From positions 1 to 64,000 of the forward strand of contig JAKQOG010000287.1 of assembly GCA_029565395.1 (NCBI GenBank): 64,000 bases of DNA, read 5' to 3'. This DNA is from Candidatus Hydrogenedentota bacterium. GTDB taxonomy: Bacteria; Hydrogenedentota; Hydrogenedentia; Hydrogenedentales; CAILVY01. The translations under genes and the position numbers were made by a program. The notes beneath the pieces are model-generated. The model searched no databases, was not told where the DNA came from, and worked only from the letters and a program-made list of their open reading frames with translations. Positions 26,112-35,800 of the stretch are shown in pieces (position 1 is the first letter of the stretch; the number at the start of each line of letters is the position of its first letter).

Positions 26112-26903
26112 ATGATCCGCTCGCTATTTACCGCAGCCACGGGCATGATAGCCCAACAAATGAACATAGACACCATTGCGCACAACCTGGCAAACGTGAA
26201 TACCACGGGGTTCAAGAAAAGCCGGGTGAATTTCCAAGATCTGCTCTATGAGACCATCAAGCCAGCGGGCAGCGAAACCCAGGCCGGGACTACCATCCCC
26301 GAAGGCATGCAGATTGGGCATGGAGTGCGCCCTTCCGCCATTGCGAAAGTCTTTACGGCCGGGGGATTGATTCAAACCGGCAACCAGCTTGACATGGCAA
26401 TAGAAGGCGATGGCTTTTTCCAGGTGAATCTCCCTGACGGCAGCATTGCCTATACGCGGGACGGTGCTTTCAAAATCAATGAAAACGGGAACATTATGAC
26501 CGCCGACGGGTATCTGATGACGCCGGCACTTACCGTTCCCACCAATGCCGAACTTATTACCATTGGTTCCGACGGAACTGTTTCCGCCACCATTCCCGGC
26601 AACAGCACCCCCCAAACCCTGGGTACCATCCAATTGGTGCGTTTCGCGAATTCGGCAGGGCTGGACGCCCGCCTGGGCAAGAACTTGTTGTTAGAAACCC
26701 AAGCTTCAGGCACACCTAGCACGGGCCAGCCTGGGCTGGATGGCCTGGGCACTATTTCGCAAGGTTTCCTGGAAAACTCGAATGTACAGGTGGTGGAAGA
26801 AATTCTCCAGATGATCATTGCGCAGCGGGCCTATGAAGCCAACTCGCGCGTTATTCAAACCGCGGACGAAATGCTGCAGACCGCAAACAATGTCCGGAGA
26901 TAA
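26112..26903 (+). CDS. flgG: Flagellar distal-rod protein FlgG
   Basis: FlgG builds the distal rod. The 263-residue protein has IAHNLANVNTTGFKKSRVNFQDLLYE, AIEGDGFFQVNLPDGSIAYTRDGAFK and the C-terminal QGFLENSNVQVVEEILQMIIAQRAYEANSRVIQTADEMLQ. The expected size is about 260. AGGAGG lies before ATG 26112. It follows flgF by 19 nt. Confidence 0.97.
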   Translation: MIRSLFTAATGMIAQQMNIDTIAHNLANVNTTGFKKSRVNFQDLLYETIKPAGSETQAGTTIPEGMQIGHGVRPSAIAKVFTAGGLIQTGNQLDMAIEGDGFFQVNLPDGSIAYTRDGAFKINENGNIMTADGYLMTPALTVPTNAELITIGSDGTVSATIPGNSTPQTLGTIQLVRFANSAGLDARLGKNLLLETQASGTPSTGQPGLDGLGTISQGFLENSNVQVVEEILQMIIAQRAYEANSRVIQTADEMLQTANNVRR

Positions 26904-26921
26904 GCGTGGAGGCAACGTGCC

Positions 26922-27857
26922 ATGCATAAAACAGGAGTCTTTCTGATTGCCACAGTGGCGCTGATGCATTTTGCAGGCGCCGATACGCTCACGTTGAAGG
27001 AAGAAGCCTTTATCAAAGGGCCCAAAGTCTTCTTGGGTGATATTGCGGATATTGAAGGGGAGAATGCGGACGCCCTGGCCTCCATCGACTTGGGATCCGC
27101 GCCGCAGCCCGGCGAATCGCGCCAATTGCATGCGGCGCTGGTGGAATCCCGTCTTCGCACGGCGGGGGTCAAGAATGTCGTTGTAAAAGGCGCCCCGCAA
27201 GTAAGGACGACGACGCTGCATACGGAAGTAACCCCAGACATGATCGTGGAATCACTTCGGATGTACATTGAGTCGCAGATGCCCTGGGAACCTGAGAACA
27301 CAGAAATTAATGTGCCCATCCCACAGGAAAGCGCGGTAGTGCCGGACGGTGAACTCAGTCTAATCTGGCGGGCCAGTCCTCAATACCGGTATCTGGGCGA
27401 AGGTTCATTTCAGGGTTCGATAGAAGTCGATGGCCACGTTCAGAAGACTCTTCTGTGCAGGGCCATAATAGAAACTTATGCGAATGTGGTGTTGGCTTCC
27501 ACGGACATTCAACGGGGAAAACCCATCTCCCGGTCGAATGTGGAAAGCAAGCGCATGGCTGTTTCGCGGGCGCCGGCAGGGGTTGCTACCCGGATGGAGG
27601 AGGTTGTAGGCCTTATTGCCAGCAAAACCATCTTCCCGGGGCAGCCTATTACCAACCGGAATGTCGTGGCCCGCACGGTAGTGCACCGCAACCAAATTGT
27701 CCCGGTGGAAATGCGGTCGGGCGTCTTGTTTATTCAGACGCGTGCATGCGCCTTGAATGACGCACGCGCAGGTGAGTTGGTGGTATGCGCCAATTTAAAT
27801 TCTTCGGAACAGTTCCAGGGTGTGGTGCGAGAAGATGGAGTGGTGGTCGCACAATGA
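26922..27857 (+). CDS. flgA: P-ring assembly chaperone FlgA
   Basis: FlgA assists FlgI P-ring formation in the periplasm. The 311-residue protein has a signal peptide (MHKTGVFLIATVALMHFAGA) and a C-terminal SAF-type region (VVLASTDIQRGKPISRSNVESKRM, then GQPITNRNVVARTVVHRNQIV). It is a little longer than the usual 220-240, and the N-terminal half is divergent. Order within the flg operon supports the call. It overlaps flgH by ATGA (27854-27857). Confidence 0.9.
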   Translation: MHKTGVFLIATVALMHFAGADTLTLKEEAFIKGPKVFLGDIADIEGENADALASIDLGSAPQPGESRQLHAALVESRLRTAGVKNVVVKGAPQVRTTTLHTEVTPDMIVESLRMYIESQMPWEPENTEINVPIPQESAVVPDGELSLIWRASPQYRYLGEGSFQGSIEVDGHVQKTLLCRAIIETYANVVLASTDIQRGKPISRSNVESKRMAVSRAPAGVATRMEEVVGLIASKTIFPGQPITNRNVVARTVVHRNQIVPVEMRSGVLFIQTRACALNDARAGELVVCANLNSSEQFQGVVREDGVVVAQ

Positions 27858-28519
27858 ATAAAAAGCAATGGAGCCGTAAGACGATGATACAGTTTCCGCG
27901 AATCCTGCTGGTACTGGCACTTGCGGCGCCCTGCGCCTCCGCAGATTCGCTGTTTACGCGGAGTGCGGAGAAAAGCGGAACGCTGGTTTCGGACAAAGTG
28001 GAGAGGTTCGAGGTGGGAGATCTGATAACCGTCATGGTCCGGGAAAGCATCGATGCATCCACCACATCGAATACCAACACCAAAAAGGAAGTGGACACCA
28101 AAGAGGAAGCCAATGCGACGGACAATGAATTCTTTGTGGCCGATAAGCCACAGGGGTTGAACCTTATGAACCCGAAGACTTTGCCAAACTGGGACCTTGG
28201 GGTAACCAATGAAACCAAGGCCCGCGGCAATACGATGCGGAAAACCACCCTCACGACGGCGGTCACCTGCACCGTAAAAGAAGTGTATCCCAATGGCTTG
28301 ATTTTTCTGGAAGGTGAACGCAAAGTTGCATTGAACCGGGAGGATTCAACCATTCATGTGTCGGGCAAGGCCCGTGCAAAAGACGTGGCGGCAGGAAACA
28401 CGATTCAGTCTTCTTTATTAGCGGATGCGGAGATTGTGCTCCGCGGGAAGGGACCGTTGTGGAACAATCAGCGGCGCGGCCTTTTCACGCGATTGCTGGA
28501 TTGGATTTCACCGTATTAG
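27854..28519 (+). CDS. flgH: Flagellar L-ring protein FlgH
   Basis: FlgH forms the outer-membrane L-ring. The 221-residue protein has a signal peptide, then GDLITVMVRESIDASTTSNTN, GNTMRKTTLTTAVTCTVKEV and LIFLEGERKVALN, which are FlgH blocks. The leader ends LALAAPCASA; the Cys sits after Pro, a poor lipobox, although FlgH is normally a lipoprotein. The longer open frame back to 27785 lies inside flgA. Proof of an outer membrane is one use of this gene. Confidence 0.94.
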   Translation: MNKKQWSRKTMIQFPRILLVLALAAPCASADSLFTRSAEKSGTLVSDKVERFEVGDLITVMVRESIDASTTSNTNTKKEVDTKEEANATDNEFFVADKPQGLNLMNPKTLPNWDLGVTNETKARGNTMRKTTLTTAVTCTVKEVYPNGLIFLEGERKVALNREDSTIHVSGKARAKDVAAGNTIQSSLLADAEIVLRGKGPLWNNQRRGLFTRLLDWISPY

Positions 28520-28523
28520 CGGA

Positions 28524-29636
28524 ATGAAGCCGATGAAACGATTTTTTTACATAATGCTTGCGATACTGATGACAAGCACACTGGCGCAGGCGGCCCGCAT
28601 CAAAGATCTATGCGACGTTCAAGGCGCGCGTGGAAATATGCTCAAGGGCATCGGCATTGTGGTGGGGTTGGCGGGGACAGGTGACTCAGCGGCCGCGGCG
28701 GTAGCAGCGCAACAGCGTGTGCTGGATAGGATGGGCATCGAAGTTTCCAATCTCAAGGAATTGAAGTCCAGCAATGTGGCAGTGGTGATGGTCACCACCA
28801 CGTTGCCTGCATTTGCCAAGGAAGGGACCCGCCTGGATGTATTGCTGGATTCACTTTATGACTGCAAGAGCCTGGAGGGCGGTACTCTTCTGGAGACTCA
28901 TTTGACCGGACCCGGGCTTGATGAAACGGTCTATGCCGTAGCGCAAGGCCCCGTGTCGGTTGGAGGATTCAATGCGGGTGCAGGCGGTGGTGGAGGCGGC
29001 GCGTCGGTGCGCAAGAATCATGTTACGGCGGGCCGTGTTCCGATGGGAGCGCACGTGGAACGCGAAGTGCCTTCCACCATAACCGATGGTGAACGCATCA
29101 TGCTTTTGTTGAAACGGCCGGATTTTTCCACCGCCCAAAGCATTCAGGAGGCGATTGACACCGTGGTGAGCGCTGGTGCGGCGGTTGCCATGGGAGCAGG
29201 CACTGTGCGGGTTACGATTCCGGAAGGTGAACGTTCTGATTTAGTGGGATTTATCGCCAAGCTGGAGGCCATTGACGTTAAAACGCAAATGTTGACTCGA
29301 GTGATTATCAATGAGCGCACCGGGACCATCGTGGTGGGGGGCAATGTCATCATTAAGCCGTGTCAGGTCGCTCATGGGAGCCTGACTCTGAAGATCGCCA
29401 CCACCCCGCAGGTAACGCCGGCCCTCCCCTTCACCGACGCCCAGCCTGTTGTCACCCAGAGTACGACGGTTACAGCTCAGGAGCAGGAGGCATATTTGAT
29501 GCCCGTTGAGGGAACCTCTGCGGGAGATGTTGCGGAAGCTCTGAACCGGTTGCGGGTTACTCCTCGGGACATGATTTCCATTTTCCAGGCCTTGCGGGAG
29601 GCCGGGGCACTCGAAGCCGATTTGGAGATCATGTAA
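28524..29636 (+). CDS. flgI: Flagellar P-ring protein FlgI
   Basis: FlgI forms the periplasmic P-ring around the rod. The protein is about 370 residues with signal peptide MKRFFYIMLAILMTSTLAQA. Family blocks are ARIKDLCDVQGARGNMLKGIGIVVGLAGTGDS, SSNVAVVMVTTTLPAFAKEGTRLDV, GGTLLETHLTGPG and RVIINERTGTIVVGGNV. ATG 28524 and ATG 28533 are both possible. A glycine run (GAGGGGGG) is unusual but in frame. It overlaps flgJ by TAATG. Confidence 0.96.
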   Translation: MKPMKRFFYIMLAILMTSTLAQAARIKDLCDVQGARGNMLKGIGIVVGLAGTGDSAAAAVAAQQRVLDRMGIEVSNLKELKSSNVAVVMVTTTLPAFAKEGTRLDVLLDSLYDCKSLEGGTLLETHLTGPGLDETVYAVAQGPVSVGGFNAGAGGGGGGASVRKNHVTAGRVPMGAHVEREVPSTITDGERIMLLLKRPDFSTAQSIQEAIDTVVSAGAAVAMGAGTVRVTIPEGERSDLVGFIAKLEAIDVKTQMLTRVIINERTGTIVVGGNVIIKPCQVAHGSLTLKIATTPQVTPALPFTDAQPVVTQSTTVTAQEQEAYLMPVEGTSAGDVAEALNRLRVTPRDMISIFQALREAGALEADLEIM

Positions 29637-29983
29637 TGCTTTATGTGAATCCCATAGCATCAAATCAATTTTTCCGGGAAGATAGTAATGCGCGGCAGGA
29701 AGTGCGTGAAACCCAGGCGCTCAAGGAGTTTGAACGCCTATTTCTTTACCAATTGCTCCATGAAATGCGGAAAACTGTTCCCAAGGACTCACTTTTTGGA
29801 CATTCTTCCCAGCAGGACTATTTTGAGGAGATGTTTGACGACTGTTTGGCGGGGCAACTTGCCGAGTCAGGGCAGTTTGGAATAGCGAAGCAAATGCAGG
29901 ATCAATTGAAGTTAAGCGCGGCGCGTAGTGCGCCGATAAACAAAGCAGACGCCCCGGCGGCGCCTGCCGGGAGGCAGATCTAA
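29636..29983 (+). CDS. flgJ: FlgJ-like rod-binding protein (rod-capping domain only)
   Basis: A 115-residue protein matching the N-terminal rod-binding domain of FlgJ: LKEFERLFLYQLLHEMRKTVPKDSLFGHSSQQDYFEEMFDDCLAGQLAESGQFGIAKQM. The C-terminal peptidoglycan-hydrolase domain of E. coli FlgJ is missing, as in many non-enteric bacteria where a separate enzyme cuts the wall. It starts on the flgI stop (TAATG) and ends next to the EF-hand gene. Confidence 0.9.
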   Translation: MLYVNPIASNQFFREDSNARQEVRETQALKEFERLFLYQLLHEMRKTVPKDSLFGHSSQQDYFEEMFDDCLAGQLAESGQFGIAKQMQDQLKLSAARSAPINKADAPAAPAGRQI

Positions 29984-30324
29984 TGGATCTTCTTGCAATT
30001 AGCGCGGCAGGCCTGGCGATCCGGGAAACCGCAAAGCTGATCAGCGAGTTTCGCCAGTCGCGGACGGTTAAACGGCAATTTGAATCAGCGCTGGCCAAAG
30101 CCTTGGAAAACAGCACATCGACAGGGAAAACGGCCAAAACATCCAAGCAGCGGTATGATCTTCAGAGTTCGGAATTCATCCGGCTGCGGGATGTTAATGG
30201 AAACGGCATGCTGAGCCGGGCAGAAAGCGGTTTTGATAAAACCATTTTTAACCGGGTGGACTCGAATTCTGATGGCCAGCTTTCGAGAGATGAGTTGATT
30301 GCCTATTTTAAAACCCAGGCATGA
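29983..30324 (+). CDS. Small EF-hand protein encoded in the flagellar operon
   Basis: A 113-residue protein of unknown function that starts at the flgJ stop and ends four bases into flgN, so it is co-translated with both. The N-terminal half (residues 1-60) is helical with basic residues. The C-terminal half has two EF-hand loops in a pair: D70-x-N72-x-N74-x-M-x-S78-x-x-E81 and D93-x-N95-x-D97-x-Q-x-S101-x-x-E104, each with a good calcium-ligand pattern. No signal peptide is seen. Calcium-dependent interaction with rod or hook-junction proteins is a guess. Confidence 0.83.
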   Translation: MDLLAISAAGLAIRETAKLISEFRQSRTVKRQFESALAKALENSTSTGKTAKTSKQRYDLQSSEFIRLRDVNGNGMLSRAESGFDKTIFNRVDSNSDGQLSRDELIAYFKTQA

Positions 30325-30842
30325 ATGTGAATAGCATGGAACAGGAACTGGAACATCTTTGCAGCCTATTTGACAATGAACTGGAACGTCAGGAAAACGT
30401 TCTGGCGGTTTGCACGGCGCAGGGCAAAGCGGCCCGTGCCCATGATCTTGAATATCTCGAAGCCAAGACGGCCGCATTAAATGCGTTGATTCGGGAAGCC
30501 GTGGATGCGGAACGCGAACGGCTGGAGGTGGTGGGGCGCCTGGTGGACGCATACCAGTTGGGGCCGGAGCATCAGACACTGAGTGATTTGATTGCCGTAG
30601 CCCCTGAGCCCTGGAAAACACGGTTGAGAGAGTTTCAAACCCGGATGAAACATGTTCTCATGGATACCCGCAAGGTGGTACAGGAGAATACGCAGGTTAT
30701 CCGGCGTTCCCTGGGGGTGGTGAACGAGGCGATGAAAACATTGCTGGATTGTCTTCCTTCCACTCCCGGCAACTATGATGGCAAAGGCGAAGAAATCGGC
30801 AGCATGGCGGTGAATCCAGCCATGATTGACACACGAGGATGA
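30321..30842 (+). CDS. flgN: Flagellar export chaperone FlgN
   Basis: A 173-residue, largely alpha-helical protein (EQELEHLCSLFDNELERQENVLAV..., LREFQTRMKHVLMDTRKVVQENTQVIRRSL) that fits the FlgN family by length, coiled-coil pattern and position just before flgL. FlgN escorts the hook-junction proteins FlgK and FlgL. The family is weakly conserved, so identity rests partly on context. It overlaps the EF-hand gene by ATGA at 30321-30324. Confidence 0.8.
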   Translation: MNVNSMEQELEHLCSLFDNELERQENVLAVCTAQGKAARAHDLEYLEAKTAALNALIREAVDAERERLEVVGRLVDAYQLGPEHQTLSDLIAVAPEPWKTRLREFQTRMKHVLMDTRKVVQENTQVIRRSLGVVNEAMKTLLDCLPSTPGNYDGKGEEIGSMAVNPAMIDTRG

Positions 30843-30845
30843 CCC

Positions 30846-31769
30846 ATGGGCGCCTACCGTATTACCCAACAGATGATGGTTAGCCGGGTGCTTCGGAATT
30901 TAAGTCTTCAAAACCGCCGCATTCTAGATCTGCAGGAACAACTGTCCACCGGCCAGAGTGTGAACCGGCCCTCCGATAATCCGATGGCTGCGCGCCGTGC
31001 GATCAATGCACAAAATGTATTAGCGCAAAACACGCAATATCTCACTAACATCTCAACGATTGGCCCCTATCTTACGGAAACAGAAACATCGATCTCCACG
31101 GTGGAAGACTTCCGCCAGCGCGCCTATGAACTGACCCTGCAAGGGCTCAGCGACACGAATGGGCAAACGCAACGCGACCAGATTGCCCTGGAAATCAATT
31201 CAATCCTGGAGGACGTGATAACGCAAGGCAATTATGTGAGCAATGGACGGTACATATTTGCCGGCACTCGCACCGCCACCAAACCGTTTACGGCCACACG
31301 AAATGCCGCGGGGGAATCCACGGCGGTTGCCTTTGAAGGGAATACGGAAACGTTTGAAATTGAAATTTGCACAGGCACCCGGGTCACTGTTAATCAAAGT
31401 GGAGAAGACGTGTTTCTTCAAACCACCGGGACTTCGGTGAACATTTTCGAAACCCTAATCAACATTCGGGATCATCTCCGCGCGGGCGACACCGCCTCCC
31501 TCCAAAGCGACTTGGAGGATCTTGTCCAATCCCAGGATCAGTTGATGGTGGCGGTGGCTAAAATTGGGGCCACACAGAGCCGTATAGAAAGCGTGGAAGG
31601 AAATCTTCGTGACATCAATACGCAGATGGAAAAGGTGATTTCGGATAACATTGACGCCGATTTCGCGGATGTGGTTGTCAACCTGAATTCTCAATCGAAC
31701 GCGTTTCAAGCCTCTTTAAGCGCTGCGGCCCGTGTTATTCAGCCGAGCCTGCTGGATTTTCTTGGGTAA
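30846..31769 (+). CDS. flgL: Hook-filament junction protein FlgL
   Basis: A 307-residue flagellin-like junction protein. The N-domain has RITQQMMVSRVLRNLSLQNRRILDLQEQLSTGQSVNRPSDNPMAARRAI, and the C-domain ends with NLNSQSNAFQASLSAAARVIQPSLLDFLG. It follows flgN by 3 nt, where flgK would normally stand, so flgK is missing from the operon. Family length is normal. Confidence 0.95.
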   Translation: MGAYRITQQMMVSRVLRNLSLQNRRILDLQEQLSTGQSVNRPSDNPMAARRAINAQNVLAQNTQYLTNISTIGPYLTETETSISTVEDFRQRAYELTLQGLSDTNGQTQRDQIALEINSILEDVITQGNYVSNGRYIFAGTRTATKPFTATRNAAGESTAVAFEGNTETFEIEICTGTRVTVNQSGEDVFLQTTGTSVNIFETLINIRDHLRAGDTASLQSDLEDLVQSQDQLMVAVAKIGATQSRIESVEGNLRDINTQMEKVISDNIDADFADVVVNLNSQSNAFQASLSAAARVIQPSLLDFLG

Positions 31770-31853
31770 ACGCGCTTCCTCCATCCATTCCATCCTGGCT
31801 ATCCGATCATGGTATACTGCCGGTATAAAAAAAGCATTTACCGGAGCATTGCC

Positions 31854-32366
31854 ATGAAGAAGCCATGGATCATATTGGTATGCATCGTTCTGGTTTCGTG
31901 CCAGCGGAGCCCTAGCGAGGTTGTCAACAAGGTATTAACCGACTTCGGAATACGAAAACCACCGCCCGGGCAGGTATCGGAATCTGACAAGATATTCAAG
32001 CAACTGGATCCCATCGGTGCGGCGGAGCAAAAACGGTTGAACCTCGATCAGGGTCAGGGCGTGGTGAAGTATCAGAGCGAAGGCCTGCGCGGCATGTATT
32101 ACAAAGAAAAGAAGGTCTATGAGAGCTATTATCCGTTGGAGGCCAGTGCCATAGGCAAGGGCTCGGATGTTATCCCCAGCGGATACTATGGCTACATTGA
32201 GTTCAGTTACCGGCTATATCAAAGCGGGCGAGTGTCCACGCGTACGGAGGCCATGGCTAAAGTGGCTGATATTCCCACTGACACCATGGGAAGAGAGGTG
32301 TATCGGTACACCTTGGGTACGGGTGGTGAATGGGATGGCGGCAAAGGCCAGAAGATGAAAAACTGA
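31854..32366 (+). CDS. Small lipoprotein of unknown function
   Basis: About 170 residues, with MKKPWIILVCIVLVSC giving a lipobox (Cys16). No recognised domain follows; it is rich in Gly, Tyr and Lys (YYKEKKVYESYYPLE) with no repeats. Start ATG 31854 has GGAG upstream; a TATACT -10 lies at 31813-31818. It is the first gene after the flagellar operon, about 80 bp downstream, with its own promoter. Confidence 0.7.
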   Translation: MKKPWIILVCIVLVSCQRSPSEVVNKVLTDFGIRKPPPGQVSESDKIFKQLDPIGAAEQKRLNLDQGQGVVKYQSEGLRGMYYKEKKVYESYYPLEASAIGKGSDVIPSGYYGYIEFSYRLYQSGRVSTRTEAMAKVADIPTDTMGREVYRYTLGTGGEWDGGKGQKMKN

Positions 32367-32409
32367 AGGGCTGCTTTTTACGCATGCGGCAGTGGAGGTT
32401 CCTGATACT

Positions 32410-32871
32410 ATGTGCAGAAATTTAGTACTTTTGGCAAGCATACTTATGTCCGCTGGTACGTGGGCTGTGGAAGAAGAAGTGGCGATTCGCGAGGTGATTC
32501 AACAACAGCTCATGTTCACCAAGATTCCAGGGGATACTAAACTGGATCCAGGTATTTATACCGGCGACGTCTATATGATGTGGCCCAATGGAGAAACCCA
32601 TCGGGGACAAAATGATGTGGTTTCAGCTTTTGAGAAATACCGGAAGCAATTGGCCAAGGATTTTACCACATTCGAGTTTAAGGCAGAGGATCTTCAAATC
32701 CGCGTAAATGGTGATTTTGCCTGGGCCACCACCCGCATCCTGATGAATGCCACCACCCAGGAAAAGAAGCAGCCCGTGTCTGATAGGTCATGGTCAACAT
32801 TTGTTCTAAACAAAAAGGATGGCAAATGGCGGATTGCGCACGAACACAACAGTCCGCTGCCGCCTGCATGA
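32410..32871 (+). CDS. Secreted SnoaL/DUF4440-like (NTF2-fold) protein
   Basis: About 153 residues with signal peptide MCRNLVLLASILMSAGTWA. The rest looks like the cone-shaped NTF2-like fold: VAIREVIQQQLMFTKI, YTGDVYMMWPNGETHRGQNDVVSAFEKY, and the closing SWSTFVLNKKDGKWRIAHEHNSPLPP. Proteins of this type range from isomerases to ligand binders, and no activity is claimed. GGAGG at 32394-32398 precedes ATG 32410 by 11 nt. It converges on the beta-galactosidase gene. Confidence 0.72.
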   Translation: MCRNLVLLASILMSAGTWAVEEEVAIREVIQQQLMFTKIPGDTKLDPGIYTGDVYMMWPNGETHRGQNDVVSAFEKYRKQLAKDFTTFEFKAEDLQIRVNGDFAWATTRILMNATTQEKKQPVSDRSWSTFVLNKKDGKWRIAHEHNSPLPPA

Positions 32872-32895
32872 TTTTGATATTGGGCTTCGTTTTGC

Positions 32896-35800
32896 TTATT
32901 CGCACACCGGCTCGAACCGGACACTATTTTTGAATACGCGCGGATAGATCAGGTATTCATCAAGCGGTCCCGGCCCACAACTGCCGTTGCCCAGACCGGA
33001 TAAGGCAAAATCCACATATAGACTCATGGCATTGTCCGGCCAGAGCACCATTTGATGGGCGGCCTCACTGAGTTGTTCCAAAGAATATGGGTGCACGCTG
33101 ATATTTAGTGCATCGGCTTGTGCGCAGACTTTCAGACCAATCCCATCTGGCCGGCACAATGTTGCCCAGCGCACATCGGTCTTGTTTCCATATTCTTGGG
33201 GAACCAGGTAGGGGCAATCGCCCGGGGCAATGGTGTCGGTGTACAATCCGATTAACGCCCCCTGTTTGCGGTCAGGATAGCTCTCATGAGGGCCGCGGCC
33301 ATACCATGAGAACGCTGAGAAGTCTGATGATAATTTTGCGCGTAGACCAATACGCGGCAAATGGTGCAAAGTACTTTTGGGAGTTAGTGTTTGCAGGAGG
33401 GTAACAGCACCGTTTGCCTCGATCCCGTAGGTCCAAAGGCCTTCAAACAGCAAGGCGTTATTACCGCCAATAACATCGAATAAGACATGTATGCCAATCT
33501 TTCCCGAAGCGGAAGAATCAACAGTCACTTTCTTCGCATTAGTGGCCACCGCATAGTATCCGGCATTGCGCCATGCGATGATAGCCTTCGGAATCCGGTC
33601 ATTGTCTGTGGCGGCACGCCAAAGATTCAGCGAAATGCCTTCCGAGAGAAGTTCTATATCTCTGTATTGCCAGGAAGTAATGATTCCGGATTGTTTCTCC
33701 AGGATCAGGCGGAAATTTTCCCCCGTAACCACGACAGATTCTGAAGTCTCTTCATGGGTGAGCAGTGTGAGGAAATCGTGATCTTTTCTTACAGGCATGG
33801 TGGTTTGGATGGGCAATAAAAACTGTTCCCAAGCCACTTCATGACCTTTTGCCGCCCAATTTATATCTTCTGCGAGAGTAAAATGGATTGAAATGGCATA
33901 TTCCGTGCCGGTGGGAGGAGTGGGAAGTTTAATGGGGATGGTAAGCACGGCACTCGCTTGGGGCTGGAGGTTCAAACGCGGCAAGGCGCCCTGCTCCAGA
34001 AGGATTCCATTCTCTATCAGCCGCCAGGTGACGTCCAGATAGTCCAGGGGTATAAACAAGTGCCTGTTTGTGACCCGTATTTTGCCCTCAGCCAGATTCT
34101 CCTGGGTTACTTCAACTGGCTGAAAGATTTTTTTACATTCCCAGAGTCCTGGATGCGGCTTTCGGTCCGCGTTCACAAGACCATTCCCGCAGAAGGAACC
34201 ATCGGTCGGCATTTCGGCTAAATCGCCGCCATAGGCCAGCCAAGGCTTCTCAGCGGTTTCCATGTTTTCGAAGTCAGCCCAGAAAACGGCTCCCGCCCAG
34301 GGTGTTTTGGCTTCCTGGCGAATCTGTGCTTCATCCAACGCATGATCGAAAATACCCACACGCTGAATTTTCCCCCGGGAGGCATTTTCACTGACCGGAT
34401 TGCGCCCAATGAATACCGCGCATGGGTAATGCCGGATTTTTCCCTGGGCAGCTTTCTCTACAGCCAGCGTACCATCAATAAACAGCTTTGCGCTTTTCCC
34501 ATCATATATGGCGGCAATGGCATGCCAGTGTCCAAACCAATCTTCGGGGATCGGCGCGGTGACCAGAAGCCGTTCGCCCAAATCGAGATCAAAGCCCAAC
34601 GAGATCATTTCATATTGATACAGGATGAATTGATCTCCTTTGCTCACAAATACATTCTGATACTCATGCGGTTCGGGGCAAACCCAGGCTATGATTGTGA
34701 TGGCGCCGCCGGTGATATCCAGCGCCGGACACGGCGGCACCGCCACGTATCCATTCCGGAGCGCATGCCCCTCATTTTCTTCGATCACCTCGCCCACTAC
34801 GAAACATTTCAGATTCGAGGCGCGATCTTGAATGAAGTGGCTTGTTTTTTGACGGAGCGACTGATCCACCCAATCCCAGATGAAGCCGCCCTGCATACGC
34901 TTATGCGTGCGGATGGCTTCCCAGTATTCCTTTAAATTCCCCGTGCTGTTGCCCATTGAGTGGGCGTATTCACACATGATAATGGGCCGGTCATCTTCTT
35001 TTTCCGCCAACTCGATGAGTTCCGCGAGGCTGGGGTACATTGGCGCGATAATGTCCAGCATGGGCGATTCCTCCGCGGGATGATAATGGATGACCCGCGT
35101 GGGATCATGCGCCCGAAGCCACTCCGCCATCGTATCGTGATTCGGCCCATACCCCGATTCATTGCCCAGCGACCACCCGAAAATGCAGGGATGGTTTTTA
35201 TCCCGCTCAAACATGCGCATGGCCCGATCCAGGAAGGCTGTTTCCCATTCCGGATCATTGGCGAACTGCCCCCAGAACGAGTGGGACTCCAGATCTGCTT
35301 CATCCAGCACGTAGAGTCCATATTCATCGCACAGTTCAAGAAAACGCGGAGGATTCGGATAGTGCGAAGTGCGCACGGCGTTAATATTGAACCGCTTCAT
35401 CGTCAGGATATCCTGAATCATCCCCTCCTCGGTTACAGCCTTCCCGCGATCCGGATCATGGTCATGGCGATTGGTTCCCATGATAAGCACCGGTTGACCG
35501 TTGATCAGCAACTGCCCCTCTTTACGCTCTACCTTCCTAAATCCCGTTTTGCATCGCAGGGCTTCCAGCACCTTTCCGGAATCATCCAACAGGGTGAGCA
35601 CCACCGTGTACAGATACGGATCCTCCGCGGACCATTTCCGGGGATTATCCACGGAAAACACCAGCCGCTTTTCCGCTTCCGGCGTGATGGGATACATCCC
35701 CTTGTTTTCTTTTACGGCAACACGCTGTCCGGACGCATCATATACTTCCGCGCGCACGGTCACGGATACCAGCATCTCTCCGGTGCGGTTGTGAATCCGC

